NCBI RefSeq assembly: GCF_900312675.1
Contig: NZ_OMPC01000007.1
Span: forward strand, 62,001 to 126,000
Direction: 5' to 3'
DNA length: 64,000 bases
DNA from: Aliivibrio sp. EL58
GTDB taxonomy: Bacteria; Pseudomonadota; Gammaproteobacteria; Enterobacterales; Vibrionaceae
Shown: positions 1-8,248 of the stretch, in pieces
Position numbering within the stretch: the stretch's first letter is position 1
Layout of the letters: each line of letters begins with the position of its first letter
Translations under genes and position numbers: made by a program
The notes under the pieces: model-generated
What the model was told of the DNA's origin: nothing
The model's input: only the letters and a program-made list of their open reading frames with translations
Databases searched by the model: none

Positions 1-544
1 ATTCGGTAAGACCATCGCTCCAATTGAAGGCGATAAGCAAGAGTGGGTTGATGCAGTTCGTCAAGCACTACTAGCATCTAAGATCATCTCTTACGCTCAA
101 GGTTTCATGCTAATGCGCGAAGCGTCGAACGAAAATGGTTGGGATCTTAACTACGGTAACGTAGCTCTAATGTGGCGTGGTGGTTGTATCATCCGTTCTG
201 CATTCCTAGGTAACATTCGTGATGCTTATGAAGCAAACCCAGAGATCGCATTCTTAGGTTCAGATGCTTACTTTAAAGGCATCCTAGACAACTGTATGGG
301 TGCATGGCGTAAAGTAGCAGCTAAGTCTATGGAATCTGGCATCCCAATGCCATGTATGACTTCTGCACTTACGTTCCTAGATGGCTACACAACAGCGCGT
401 CTTCCTGCGAACCTTTTACAAGCTCAACGTGATTACTTTGGTGCTCACACTTATGAGCGTACTGACCGTCCACGTGGTGAATTCTTCCACACAAACTGGA
501 CTGGTACAGGCGGTAATACAGCATCAACAACTTACGACGTGTAA
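1..544 (+). CDS. gnd: 6-phosphogluconate dehydrogenase (decarboxylating), C-terminal part
   Basis: The open frame enters from before the window (first full codon at base 2) and carries about 180 residues of the all-helical C-terminal domain of 6-phosphogluconate dehydrogenase. This enzyme of the oxidative pentose phosphate pathway converts 6-phosphogluconate to ribulose 5-phosphate, CO2 and NADPH in the cytoplasm. Recognisable family segments are KIISYAQGF, WRGGCIIRS, the stretch ending in DGYTTARLPANL, and the C-terminal AQRDYFGAHTYER and FHTNW. The family is usually 470-485 residues, so roughly the N-terminal 300 residues, with the NADP-binding Rossmann fold, lie outside the window. A strong hairpin terminator follows about 30 bases after the stop. 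Confidence 0.97.
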   Translation, partial: FGKTIAPIEGDKQEWVDAVRQALLASKIISYAQGFMLMREASNENGWDLNYGNVALMWRGGCIIRSAFLGNIRDAYEANPEIAFLGSDAYFKGILDNCMGAWRKVAAKSMESGIPMPCMTSALTFLDGYTTARLPANLLQAQRDYFGAHTYERTDRPRGEFFHTNWTGTGGNTASTTYDV

Positions 545-573
545 TATACGTAAAGTAGTTATTGAAATCTGAT

Positions 574-611
574 AAAAAGCCCTTAGCTAATAATAAGTTA
601 AGGGCTTTTTT
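574..611. terminator. Bidirectional rho-independent terminator between gnd and the dedA-like gene
   Basis: The inverted repeat AAAAAGCCCTTA / TAAGGGCTTTTTT encloses an AT-rich loop and has a T run on both strands. It can end gnd on the + strand and the converging DedA gene on the - strand. Confidence 0.9.
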
Positions 612-649
612 GTATCTGTCGATCTGTGTTTTTTCTAAGTGGAAACAAT

Positions 650-1315
650 TTAAATAATGCGTTTGCGTCGATATCTTTTGACACAGTAACCGCTAACAAA
701 GCTACCTACTGCAATTGCTAAAGTAATTACAGGAGCTGCCATTAAGGCCATCGTTATGTACTTAGACAATTTTTCTGGTAAAAATGAAAGAGAGTAACCA
801 AAACCAGTTAACAACAAAATCCAAATAACGGCACTCATCCATGCGAAATAATGGAAGCGAGATGCTTTCTGCATTCTTAATCCCATCATTAACGGCAGAA
901 GAGGGCGTACAACAGGAATAAAACGAGCCACAAATAAAGCAATCAGCCCGTGTTTAGCTAATAAAGAATCTACGGTTTGTAAGCGATGAGCAGGAACCGC
1001 ATTGATCCATTTTTGAATCATTGGAAATTTATGCAGCCAACGGCCTTGAATAAATGCAAGCTGACTACCAATAGCTGCCGCCATAATTAATCCAGCGACA
1101 ATCACAGGATAGCTAATGACATTTGCCGCCGCTAGTGAACCCGCAAGGATAACAACACTGTCACAAGGAAGGGGAGCCGCAGGAATGAAAGCACTTTCTA
1201 ACCAAATAAATAAAATCAAACAAAAGTAAATCATCGTCATACTTGCTGGATTTTGTAGTACGGTGAAATCTTGTTGCCAAAGAGCCGTTAAAATCGAAAC
1301 AAATGAGTCAAACAT
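650..1315 (-). CDS. DedA-family inner-membrane protein
   Basis: A 221-residue polytopic membrane protein of the DedA/SNARE-associated (VTT) superfamily. Members act as flippases or transporters for lipids such as undecaprenyl phosphate and support envelope homeostasis. The family signature ARFIPVVRPLLPLMMG, with its two conserved arginines, is present, preceded by the acidic re-entrant segment ESAFIPAAPLPCDS. The usual glycine in PLPGD/E is a cysteine here. About five hydrophobic helices are visible and the C-terminus is basic (KRYRRKR). There are two ATGs six bases apart. GGAG lies seven bases before the second, which I chose, and too close to the first. The upstream region carries a 62-bp element shared with the adjacent gltS promoter region. 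The exact lipid substrate cannot be read from sequence. Confidence 0.88.
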   Translation of the reverse strand: MFDSFVSILTALWQQDFTVLQNPASMTMIYFCLILFIWLESAFIPAAPLPCDSVVILAGSLAAANVISYPVIVAGLIMAAAIGSQLAFIQGRWLHKFPMIQKWINAVPAHRLQTVDSLLAKHGLIALFVARFIPVVRPLLPLMMGLRMQKASRFHYFAWMSAVIWILLLTGFGYSLSFLPEKLSKYITMALMAAPVITLAIAVGSFVSGYCVKRYRRKRII

Positions 1316-1365
1316 CGCCATTCTCCAGACGAAAAATAAGTCGTAAACTAATTAGGTAGGTACTT

Positions 1366-1427
1366 CGAGATTAAGTTAACTTATTGATAAAGTCACTAAA
1401 AATATACACTGTCATAAAAAGTTCATA
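1366..1427. promoter_or_regulatory. 62-bp upstream element, copy A (before dedA-like gene)
   Basis: Aligned without gaps, 54 of 62 bases match copy B upstream of gltS, and the last 21 bases (CACTGTCATAAAAAG followed by TTCATA) are identical. The element lies about 50-110 bases before the start codon of the - strand gene, a position suiting a promoter or operator. Confidence 0.6.
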
Positions 1428-1441
1428 ATTGAATTGCAGAT

Positions 1442-1478
1442 AAAAAAAAGACCGAATATTTGTCACTCGATCTTTTTC
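1442..1478 (-). terminator. Terminator of gltS (first copy)
   Basis: Read on the - strand, AAAAAGATCGA pairs with TCGGTCTTTTT (one G-T pair) around an 11-base loop and runs into a T tract, 35 bases after the gltS stop. Confidence 0.75.
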
Positions 1479-1512
1479 TATTTTAACCGTTAAATCAGTT
1501 AGATACGTTGAT

Positions 1513-2736
1513 CTAACCAATAAAACTAATATAAGCCTGAAGAATAATGAGGTTGGTTATATCGATAAAGAATGCACCAACAATTGGCACCACCATAAAT
1601 GCTTGTGGAGAAGGTCCAAAACGAGAAACGAGAGAGCCCATATTCATTACTGCTGTCGGCGTAGCCCCTAATCCAAAGCCACAATGACCACCTACCATTA
1701 CTGCAGCATCATAGTTAGATCCCATTGCTCGGAAAGTCACAAAGTATGAGAATAACCCCAGAACAATAGTTTGAACGGTTAAGATAATTAAGAAGGGTAT
1801 GGCTAAGTCAAAGATATTCCAAAGTTTTAAGCTCATTAATGCCATGGCTAAAAATAGTGAAAGAGAAACCGTTCCTAAAATGTCGACAGTTTCAGTATCG
1901 ATCTTACGTACTTTTGTGATTTCACAAATATTAGTAATGAATACACCGACAAATAGGGCATAAACAAAATCAGGGATTTTTAGCCAAGCAACACCGAAAC
2001 TGTTTACAAATTGACTTAAATATTTAGAGCCAACCACACAAATAAGCAAGATAAACAGCATTTCGATCACTTTTTTAGCCGTGACTTTATCTTCTTCATG
2101 CTCATTATAAGTGACAAGCTCGGGGAATCGCTCGTGAGTATTAACCCCAACACCATATTCAGATTCAAGGTTATGTTTTTTAATTAACCGCTGTGCAATA
2201 GGGCTACCAATAATGCCACCCATGATTAAGCCAAAAGTAGCAGAAGCCATTGCCAACTCAAGAGTGTTGATTTGGTAGTTCTCAGCAAAGGTTTGCGACC
2301 AAGCTGCTCCTGTTCCGTGACCACCAGACAAGGTAATTGAACCGGCAATTAATCCCATTAACGGATCTAATCCCATTGCGCTAGCAAGTCCAACACCGAC
2401 CGCGTTCTGGATGATGATATAGAACGAAGCAACGGCTAAGAAAAGGAATACTTTGGTACCGCCTTTTAGTAATTGTGTGTAATTAGCGGCAAGGCCAACC
2501 GTACTAAAAAACATTAGCATGAATGTATTTTGTAAAGGCAGTGAAAACTCAAGACTGATGCCTTGAAAGTGTAAAAGTGTAATGGCAAAAGCCACAATTA
2601 ATCCACCAACAATAGGCTCGGGGATATTATATCGTTTAAAAAGGTCAATTTTTGAGTTAATGAAATGACCAAGAAACAGCACGGCAATAGCAATTAGAAA
2701 CGATTCTAAAGCACCGATAGATAGAGTATTTGTCAT
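1513..2736 (-). CDS. gltS: Sodium/glutamate symporter GltS (copy 1)
   Basis: A 407-residue inner-membrane protein of the ESS glutamate:Na+ symporter family, which imports L-glutamate with sodium. The family length (about 400) and both halves of the inverted-repeat fold are present, including glycine-rich re-entrant segments GSITLSGGHGTGAAWSQ and GGHCGFGLGATPTAV. The N-terminus MTNTLSIGALESFLIA is typical. GAG sits about seven bases before the ATG. A second gene of the same length and very high similarity lies at 37975-39198, so the region carries paralogues. Divergence is concentrated in the cytoplasmic loop around residues 185-240. The upstream region shares a 62-bp element with the next gene downstream, the DedA-family gene. 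The family call is firm; whether both copies transport glutamate is inference. Confidence 0.95.
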   Translation of the reverse strand: MTNTLSIGALESFLIAIAVLFLGHFINSKIDLFKRYNIPEPIVGGLIVAFAITLLHFQGISLEFSLPLQNTFMLMFFSTVGLAANYTQLLKGGTKVFLFLAVASFYIIIQNAVGVGLASAMGLDPLMGLIAGSITLSGGHGTGAAWSQTFAENYQINTLELAMASATFGLIMGGIIGSPIAQRLIKKHNLESEYGVGVNTHERFPELVTYNEHEEDKVTAKKVIEMLFILLICVVGSKYLSQFVNSFGVAWLKIPDFVYALFVGVFITNICEITKVRKIDTETVDILGTVSLSLFLAMALMSLKLWNIFDLAIPFLIILTVQTIVLGLFSYFVTFRAMGSNYDAAVMVGGHCGFGLGATPTAVMNMGSLVSRFGPSPQAFMVVPIVGAFFIDITNLIILQAYISFIG

Positions 2737-2830
2737 AAAAGCTCGAAGTTAAAATTATCAAACCAATAGGTATGATGCTAATCCAAGTAAGTCTTTGATA
2801 TCTTACTAAGATGAGCATTGTTAGGAAGAT

Positions 2831-2892
2831 CGAGATTATGCTAAGTTATTAAAAATGTCACTATAAATATTCACTGTCATAAAAAGTTCATA
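2831..2892. promoter_or_regulatory. 62-bp upstream element, copy B (before gltS copy 1)
   Basis: This is the partner of copy A (54/62 identical, no gaps), 95-157 bases before the gltS start. On the - strand it contains TATGACAGTG and TAGTGACA followed by AT-rich sequence with possible -10 hexamers (CATAAT). The CTGTCATAAAA core resembles half of a Pho box but points away from the gene. Confidence 0.6.
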
Positions 2893-2958
2893 TTAGAAAT
2901 GAGGCATAACAAATACAATCTCAATACCCCTGCTGTATACTTTGTAATTTACTGATTA

Positions 2959-4038
2959 TTAAGGTTTATATGCTTTATTTAGACAAAGGGACATAATGAT
3001 ACCAAAACAGATCCCTTGGGTAATCATGGCTGTACCACCATAACTAAAAAAGGGTAATGGACTGCCCATTACTGGTAATAGCCCTGTTACCATTCCTATA
3101 TTGATAAAAGCATACAGAAAGAAACTAAGAGCAAACGTAGTACTGACTAAGCGATTAAATGAAGATTCACATTGGTAAGCAAGCCAAATTACTCGACCTG
3201 TAATAAACAGATATAATCCAAGTAAGATTAGACAACCTAAAAAGCCCCATTCTTCAGCATAAGTTGAAAAAATAAAGTCAGTATGACTTTCAGGAATAAA
3301 CCCTAACTGTCCTTGTGTTGCGTTCGTCCAGCCTTTACCACGCATTCCACCGGAACCAACCGCTATTAATGATTGAATAATTTGGTATCCAGCGCCAAGG
3401 GGATCTGACTCGGGATCAAGAAACTGAGTCACACGCTTTTTTTGATAAGCGGCCATCACAAAGATCCATAGCATTGGAACGATAACGGCAATCCCTCCAA
3501 GAAAAGAGCCAATAATCTTCCAGCTCATCCCTGCAAAATAGAGGACAAACAGAGCATAAATAATCGTAAATATGGCACCATCAAGATCAGGTTGGATAAA
3601 TATCAAACCGGCAGGAATGGCGGTGACAAGTAAGCAGATGATGATTTTTTTCATATCAGGACGGCCTGCTTCTGCGACCAGTATCCATGCAACCATTAGA
3701 GGGATGGCAACTTTAACCAGTTCTGAAGGTTGGAATCGAATCGGCCCAATAGCCAACCAGCGTTGAGAGCCATTAGTACTGTCACCCGCAACGATAACGC
3801 CAAGCAATAGAATAACGGCTAAACCAAATAAATAAGGGGTTATTCGCTCATAGGTTCGTGGTGAAATAGCAGACATCACTACAATACAGCCAATAGCAAT
3901 AAAAGCACGAATAAGGTGTCGCTCTAACATGGGTTCACTAAAACCACTGGCACTCCAGACTGTGAGTGAGCCAAGTAAAATGAGTAATGAAATCGCAATC
4001 AGTAGTGGGTAGTCAATTCGAGGTGCGTACTTAAACAT
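2959..4038 (-). CDS. rodA: RodA/FtsW-family (SEDS) peptidoglycan glycosyltransferase
   Basis: A 359-residue polytopic SEDS protein, closest by eye to RodA (E. coli RodA is 370 residues). RodA polymerises lipid II into glycan strands for cell elongation, normally partnered with PBP2. Typical segments are GSQRWLAIGPIRFQPSELVK, QPDLDGA, and PESHTDFIFSTYAEEWGF, which carries the catalytic-type Asp. The C-terminus PLPFFSYGGTAMITQGI is also diagnostic. No PBP2 (mrdA), rlpA or rsfS gene lies beside it, unlike the usual mrd cluster, so this may be an additional solitary RodA. No clear Shine-Dalgarno sequence precedes the ATG. Transcription may continue into gltS 222 bases downstream, as no terminator is evident between them. 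Confidence 0.93.
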   Translation of the reverse strand: MFKYAPRIDYPLLIAISLLILLGSLTVWSASGFSEPMLERHLIRAFIAIGCIVVMSAISPRTYERITPYLFGLAVILLLGVIVAGDSTNGSQRWLAIGPIRFQPSELVKVAIPLMVAWILVAEAGRPDMKKIIICLLVTAIPAGLIFIQPDLDGAIFTIIYALFVLYFAGMSWKIIGSFLGGIAVIVPMLWIFVMAAYQKKRVTQFLDPESDPLGAGYQIIQSLIAVGSGGMRGKGWTNATQGQLGFIPESHTDFIFSTYAEEWGFLGCLILLGLYLFITGRVIWLAYQCESSFNRLVSTTFALSFFLYAFINIGMVTGLLPVMGSPLPFFSYGGTAMITQGICFGIIMSLCLNKAYKP

Positions 4039-4222
4039 AGTTAATCATTCATTATAAAACAGATAGACAAGCGAGAGCTCATAGCATTGAGCGATAAATT
4101 GGGTAGAGAAAAGTGCTTGATTAAGGGCTTTTTATAATCGGGCAATGTGACCGAGTGATTTATAAGATGACGAAAAGTAACTCTTTTACAAAAAAAAGCA
4201 ATCTTTACTTGATGAATAAGAT

Positions 4223-4252
4223 AAAAAACTGGCACGACTCAGTGCCAGTTTA
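4223..4252 (-). terminator. Terminator of the RluA-type gene pair
   Basis: AAACTGGCAC and GTGCCAG form a GC-rich stem (loop TGAGTC on the - strand) followed by TTTTTT on the - strand, just after the second pseudouridine synthase gene. Confidence 0.85.
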
Positions 4253-4277
4253 CTAGTTGGAGCTATTTAGAAGGCGA

Positions 4278-5987
4278 TTAAAATTCAGCTTCGACTTCAA
4301 ATTCTATCTCATTACCAGTGATAGGGTGACGCAACTTTAAATATCCTGCGTGTAAATGCAGTCTATCCGCTTTAAAGCCATATATATCATCGCCCACAAT
4401 CGGGGTGTTTAATCCTGCTTGATGTGAACAATGTACTCGCAGTTGGTGAGTGCGTCCCGTTTTAGGGTATAGGTGAACTTTAGTGCGATTATTTTCACGC
4501 TCAATAACTTGGTAAGATGTTTCTGCACTTCTACCGTCACTATGGCAAACCATTTGACGAGGTCTATCTTCCAGATCCCCGCGTAATGGTAGCGTAATTA
4601 AACCACTATCATTGCTGATATTACCTTCAAGTAGAGCGGTATAGCGTTTTTCTACTGTGCGCTCAATAAACTGCTTTTGTACCTGTTTATTGGTTTCTGG
4701 CGTTAACGTTAATACGAGTAAGCCAGAGGTCGACATATCTAAGCGATGAACAATTAAAGGCCCGGTTGCGGTAGGGTAGCGCGCTTGAATTCGAGTATAG
4801 ACAGAATCAGTAATAAACTTACCGGGAACCGATAAAAACTCAACAGGCTTATTAACAACGACCATGACATCATCTTCATAAACGATCTCTAACTCTTTTC
4901 CATAAGAAGGAGTTTGTTCTAATGGGCTATCATCAACATCAATACCATCAAGCATGTGTTCGATGATTTCAAAACATTTACTTTGACATACTGGATAGCG
5001 GTTTTTATGTTGGCGAACTTGCTCATACGGTGCTGAACCCCACCAAAATTCACCTAATGTTATTGGTGTATAGCCTAATGTAAAAGCCGCTTGCAGTAGC
5101 TTAGGTAAGTTTTGCTCACTTGAATAAGGGATTGGTTCTTGAGTATGTTTAGTTGAATTATTTTGTTCAAATAGCTCAAACAGACTCTTTGATACACCAG
5201 ATTGATTAAGAAATAGAGTCGCTTTTAATGCATCATTTTTTACTTTTTGTTGTAATTTATCATGCTGGTGTTTAACTAAGTTAAGCGCTTCAAGGTATTC
5301 ATTGTGCTGCGTGGTTAACTCAGTAATAGTCTGCTGCCATTGCTGTTTTAACTGCTTTAAATCTCGTTTTTCACGACTGCTTTGATTTCCAAGCTCACTA
5401 ATTAAGGCGCTTAATTCATCTGGAGATAGTGGTGATTCAGAGTCTGATTCAGCATGAGAACGACGCAGCTTTCGTTCTTTTTTTGCTGTTGCCACTTCTT
5501 GCTGAAACGCTGAAACTTCTTGTTCTGATTGAGCTGTACTTGCGGCTAGGCTCTCTTTTAATGCGACAAAATCAGGCGCGTTTTCTAATCGGATAACCTC
5601 TGCTTCAAGGGTTTTGAATTCGTCTTCTTGATTAGAAAATAGATTATCGCGTGCTTGGTTATTAAAAATGGCATTAACAAAAAAATCAGGCGCTTGACTG
5701 AGGCTCCCTTCACTGTCTAAAAGCGTGCCAGCAAAAGAGGAGAGATAACCAAGCTCGCCTTGTTGATTTTTGACGACAAGAACGGCAAACATTTTACCTT
5801 GAGTGCTAAAGTCATGCTGCCATGTTTTCTGATTATCTAAATAGTGCTGCAGCTCTTCCATTGCAAGTGACGCCAATGGATGTGGAACGTAGAAATAAGG
5901 AAAGGTAAAACGATCAGGCAGGGCAATAGTATCGATCTGACCAGAAAATCGTGTAAATTTTGAAGATGCTATGTTGTGTTGTTGCAT
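4278..5987 (-). CDS. RluA-family pseudouridine synthase with long N-terminal coiled-coil extension (second of tandem pair)
   Basis: A 569-residue protein. The C-terminal ~230 residues form an RluA-type catalytic domain that isomerises specific uridines in RNA. The signature HRLDMSTSGLLVL contains the catalytic Asp417, and the later YPKTGRTHQLRVH is also typical. The N-terminal ~340 residues are unlike RluA/C/D of E. coli (220-330 residues in all). They begin with a segment shared with the neighbour (PERFTFPFYYEPHP in that copy), include a charged Gln/Glu/Lys-rich coiled coil near residues 120-260, then a conserved YxxCQSKC motif. Start choice: GGAG overlaps the upstream gene's last codons and the ATG follows that gene's TAA by one base. 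A further in-frame TTG upstream has no such support. The tight coupling implies an operon. The RNA target is unknown. Confidence 0.9.
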   Translation of the reverse strand: MQQHNIASSKFTRFSGQIDTIALPDRFTFPYFYVPHPLASLAMEELQHYLDNQKTWQHDFSTQGKMFAVLVVKNQQGELGYLSSFAGTLLDSEGSLSQAPDFFVNAIFNNQARDNLFSNQEDEFKTLEAEVIRLENAPDFVALKESLAASTAQSEQEVSAFQQEVATAKKERKLRRSHAESDSESPLSPDELSALISELGNQSSREKRDLKQLKQQWQQTITELTTQHNEYLEALNLVKHQHDKLQQKVKNDALKATLFLNQSGVSKSLFELFEQNNSTKHTQEPIPYSSEQNLPKLLQAAFTLGYTPITLGEFWWGSAPYEQVRQHKNRYPVCQSKCFEIIEHMLDGIDVDDSPLEQTPSYGKELEIVYEDDVMVVVNKPVEFLSVPGKFITDSVYTRIQARYPTATGPLIVHRLDMSTSGLLVLTLTPETNKQVQKQFIERTVEKRYTALLEGNISNDSGLITLPLRGDLEDRPRQMVCHSDGRSAETSYQVIERENNRTKVHLYPKTGRTHQLRVHCSHQAGLNTPIVGDDIYGFKADRLHLHAGYLKLRHPITGNEIEFEVEAEF

Positions 5988-5988
5988 A

Positions 5989-7707
5989 TTAAAACTCCGC
6001 CTCAATATCAAATTCCATTGGTTCTTTAGTCATTGGATGGGTCAGAGATAAATAGCCAGCGTGTAGGTGTAGTCGATCCGCTTTTTTACCATATAAATCA
6101 TCACCAACAATCGGCATATTTAAGCCTAAATTATGGGCGCAGTGAACTCGTAATTGATGTGTGCGTCCTGTTTTTGGGTACAGGTAAACTTTAGTTTTAT
6201 CTTTTATGCGCTCGATGACTTGATACGTTGTCTCTGCCGGTTTTCCATGTTCAAAGCAGACCAACTGACGAGGACGATCATATAAATCACCACGCAGTGG
6301 CAGTGTGATCATGCCTTCATCTTGTGCTAATACACCCTCAATTAAGGCGGTGTAACGCTTTTCGATGGTGCGATTGATAAACTGCTTTTGTAATCGTTTA
6401 TGTGCTTTTTTGGTTAGCCCTAATATCATTAATCCAGAGGTCGCCATATCTAAGCGATGAACGATCAATCCTCCGGTTGCATTAGGGTAGCGCTGTTGAA
6501 TGCGTGTATATACTGAGTCTTGTATATTCTTACCGGGTACGGATAAAAAATCAGCAGGTTTATTGATGATAAGCATGAACTCATCTTCATAAACGATCTC
6601 AATGTCTTTGCCTTCTGCTGGGTTTATCAGTAATGGGTTTTCATCTATTTCAATGCCATCAAGCATATGGCCTAAAATTGGCTGGCATTTACTTTGACAA
6701 GAAGCATAGAACTTTTTATGTTGGCGTATTTCAGATTTTGGAGCAACTCCCCACCAAAATTCAGCTAATGCTAACGGTTTTAAACCATGAGCAAAGGCGT
6801 ATTGTAATAATTTAGGTGCGGCACATTCACCAGAGCCTGCTGGAGGAATATGGTTTGGCGTGTCTTTGAAAATATCATTGAGATCTTTTTCTACACCATG
6901 GGTATTTAAGAATTTATATTGTTGAAATAGCTTTTTTTGCAATGCATTAGATAGATTTTTTCGCGCTGTTTTTAATTGCGATAATTCGGTATTGATTTCA
7001 TCTAACTGCTGTTGAATACGGCTAACTTTATCATCCCAAAAGATCTTAAGATCTCTTAACGTATTTTTCTCTTGGACACTTTCTCTGCCCAATTGTATCT
7101 TTAATTGCTCTAGCGCATCGATTGATTCTTGAGAGCTATCTTTAGCGTTGATTTCTGCTTCTGCACGTTGCTCTTTACGTGACTTTCGCCCTTCAATCAT
7201 CACTTGGCGTTGGGCTTCTAATTGCTCTTGTGAAGCGATAGTCTCGGCTTTTACTGCTGCGGTTAAATCAGCAAGTAATGGGTTGATCTGCTGTTGTTTG
7301 ATGGTTGCATTTATCTCAGTGATCTCTGCTAACTCTGCTTTGAAGAATCCGTCCTCTTCTAACATATCAAAGACAGGAGGAACAAAGTGGGGAAGGTGAT
7401 TGCTGTCAGCCACTTTTCCTGAAAACGCAGATAAGAACCCGATCTCGCCTGATGAATGTTGAACGAGTAATACGCCAAACATCTTACCAATGGCTTTTTC
7501 GCTGTTGTTTGTGGCCGGTAATTGATTCTCTAAGCCAAAGTTATGTTTCCATTCAGTTTGGCTCTCTAAGTGACATTGTAACTGATTAGCAGCCAGTTCA
7601 CATAAGGGATGCGGTTCATAATAAAATGGAAAAGTGAATCGCTCTGGCAAAGCGTAGTTGTCAATTGGATGAGAAAAAGAGGTAAAACACAGATCAGACG
7701 TAGGCAT
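5989..7707 (-). CDS. RluA-family pseudouridine synthase with long N-terminal extension (first of tandem pair)
   Basis: A 572-residue paralogue of the next gene, co-linear over the whole length, with the same N-terminal domain, Lys/Glu/Gln-rich coiled coil (about 130-270), ASCQSKC motif and RluA catalytic domain. The catalytic motif is HRLDMATSGLMIL with Asp420, and YPKTGRTHQLRVH is also present. It would modify uridines in cytoplasmic RNA; rRNA or tRNA is likely from the family, but the site cannot be read. The two genes are separated by one base, which suggests a local duplication kept as an operon. A perfect 14-bp inverted repeat lies in the upstream region. No good Shine-Dalgarno is visible, so the start is the least certain part. 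Confidence 0.9.
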   Translation of the reverse strand: MPTSDLCFTSFSHPIDNYALPERFTFPFYYEPHPLCELAANQLQCHLESQTEWKHNFGLENQLPATNNSEKAIGKMFGVLLVQHSSGEIGFLSAFSGKVADSNHLPHFVPPVFDMLEEDGFFKAELAEITEINATIKQQQINPLLADLTAAVKAETIASQEQLEAQRQVMIEGRKSRKEQRAEAEINAKDSSQESIDALEQLKIQLGRESVQEKNTLRDLKIFWDDKVSRIQQQLDEINTELSQLKTARKNLSNALQKKLFQQYKFLNTHGVEKDLNDIFKDTPNHIPPAGSGECAAPKLLQYAFAHGLKPLALAEFWWGVAPKSEIRQHKKFYASCQSKCQPILGHMLDGIEIDENPLLINPAEGKDIEIVYEDEFMLIINKPADFLSVPGKNIQDSVYTRIQQRYPNATGGLIVHRLDMATSGLMILGLTKKAHKRLQKQFINRTIEKRYTALIEGVLAQDEGMITLPLRGDLYDRPRQLVCFEHGKPAETTYQVIERIKDKTKVYLYPKTGRTHQLRVHCAHNLGLNMPIVGDDLYGKKADRLHLHAGYLSLTHPMTKEPMEFDIEAEF

Positions 7708-7769
7708 AATGATATCTATTTAGCAGGGATGAAATAGGGGGATATTGCAGAATGACGCGCATAAAGATA

Positions 7770-7812
7770 AGTGATTCAAAAATAGGTTGAGACCGCTGAT
7801 TTTTGAATCACT
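7770..7812. repeat. Perfect 14-bp inverted repeat between the RluA pair and the RRM gene
   Basis: AGTGATTCAAAAAT and ATTTTTGAATCACT flank a 15-base loop. It lies 31 bases after the RRM gene's stop and 62 bases before the RluA-type gene start. It lacks a GC-rich stem and a clean T run, so it could be a weak terminator or an operator. Confidence 0.7.
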
Positions 7813-7843
7813 CGAATGCGTTTGGTTTACAGAAGTAAGTGGC

Positions 7844-8080
7844 TTATTCTGCTGCTTTTACGCGAATTTTGTCTTTACCAAACTTTTTACCGTCTTCTGC
7901 TGCAATAGCGGCTAACGCTTCTTCTTCTACTAGCATTTCAACAAAGCCAAAGCCCTTTGATTCACCAGTGATTTCGTCGATTACTAACTTACAGTATTTG
8001 AATGAACCGTGTGCTTGGAACATTTCACGCAGTTGGAATTCAGACATAGTACGAGGAAGATTGCGAACAAGTAATTTCAT
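7844..8080 (-). CDS. Small RRM-type RNA-binding protein
   Basis: A 78-residue protein made of one RNA-recognition motif, resembling the small glycine-poor RRM proteins of marine Gammaproteobacteria and cyanobacteria. RNP2 is visible as LLVRNL (residues 3-8) and RNP1 as KGFGFVEM (residues 42-49), the aromatic positions that stack on RNA bases. There is no tail beyond the domain. It probably binds single-stranded RNA in the cytoplasm; a role in cold adaptation or mRNA handling is inferred from relatives. GGTT shortly before the ATG is a weak ribosome-binding site. It lies upstream of the RNA-modification pair on the same strand, but the intervening inverted repeat suggests separate control. Confidence 0.92.
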   Translation of the reverse strand: MKLLVRNLPRTMSEFQLREMFQAHGSFKYCKLVIDEITGESKGFGFVEMLVEEEALAAIAAEDGKKFGKDKIRVKAAE

Positions 8081-8164
8081 GAGTAACCATATAGTAGTGA
8101 TTTAAGGGTACGTTATAACAGATCTTGGTACTTTACCCAAGTACTCTGTCTCTTTAAGAAAAGA

Positions 8165-8198
8165 AAATCCGAAACCATGCAGTAATGGTTTCGGATTT
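8165..8198 (-). terminator. Terminator of the porin gene
   Basis: AAATCCGAAACCAT and ATGGTTTCGGATTT form a perfect 14-bp stem with a six-base loop, followed on the - strand by TTTTCTTTTCTT. It lies about 50 bases past the porin stop. Confidence 0.9.
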
Positions 8199-8248
8199 GT
8201 ATTTAGCCCTCCACCCAGAGCGCTAAAATTTGGGCGTATTCAGCTGGA

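Noticed and set aside
2831-2892. CTGTCATAAAAAG considered a true Pho box for gltS
   Set aside because: Only the first half fits well and the orientation is opposite to the gene. Kept as an unnamed shared element.
4041-4235. 64-codon - strand frame just upstream of rodA
   Set aside because: It has no ribosome-binding site, unlike composition, and overlaps the terminator of the RluA pair. Treated as chance.
7839-8105. 88-codon + strand frame covering the RRM gene
   Set aside because: Its mirror on the - strand is a perfect RRM with RNP1 and RNP2, so this is a shadow.
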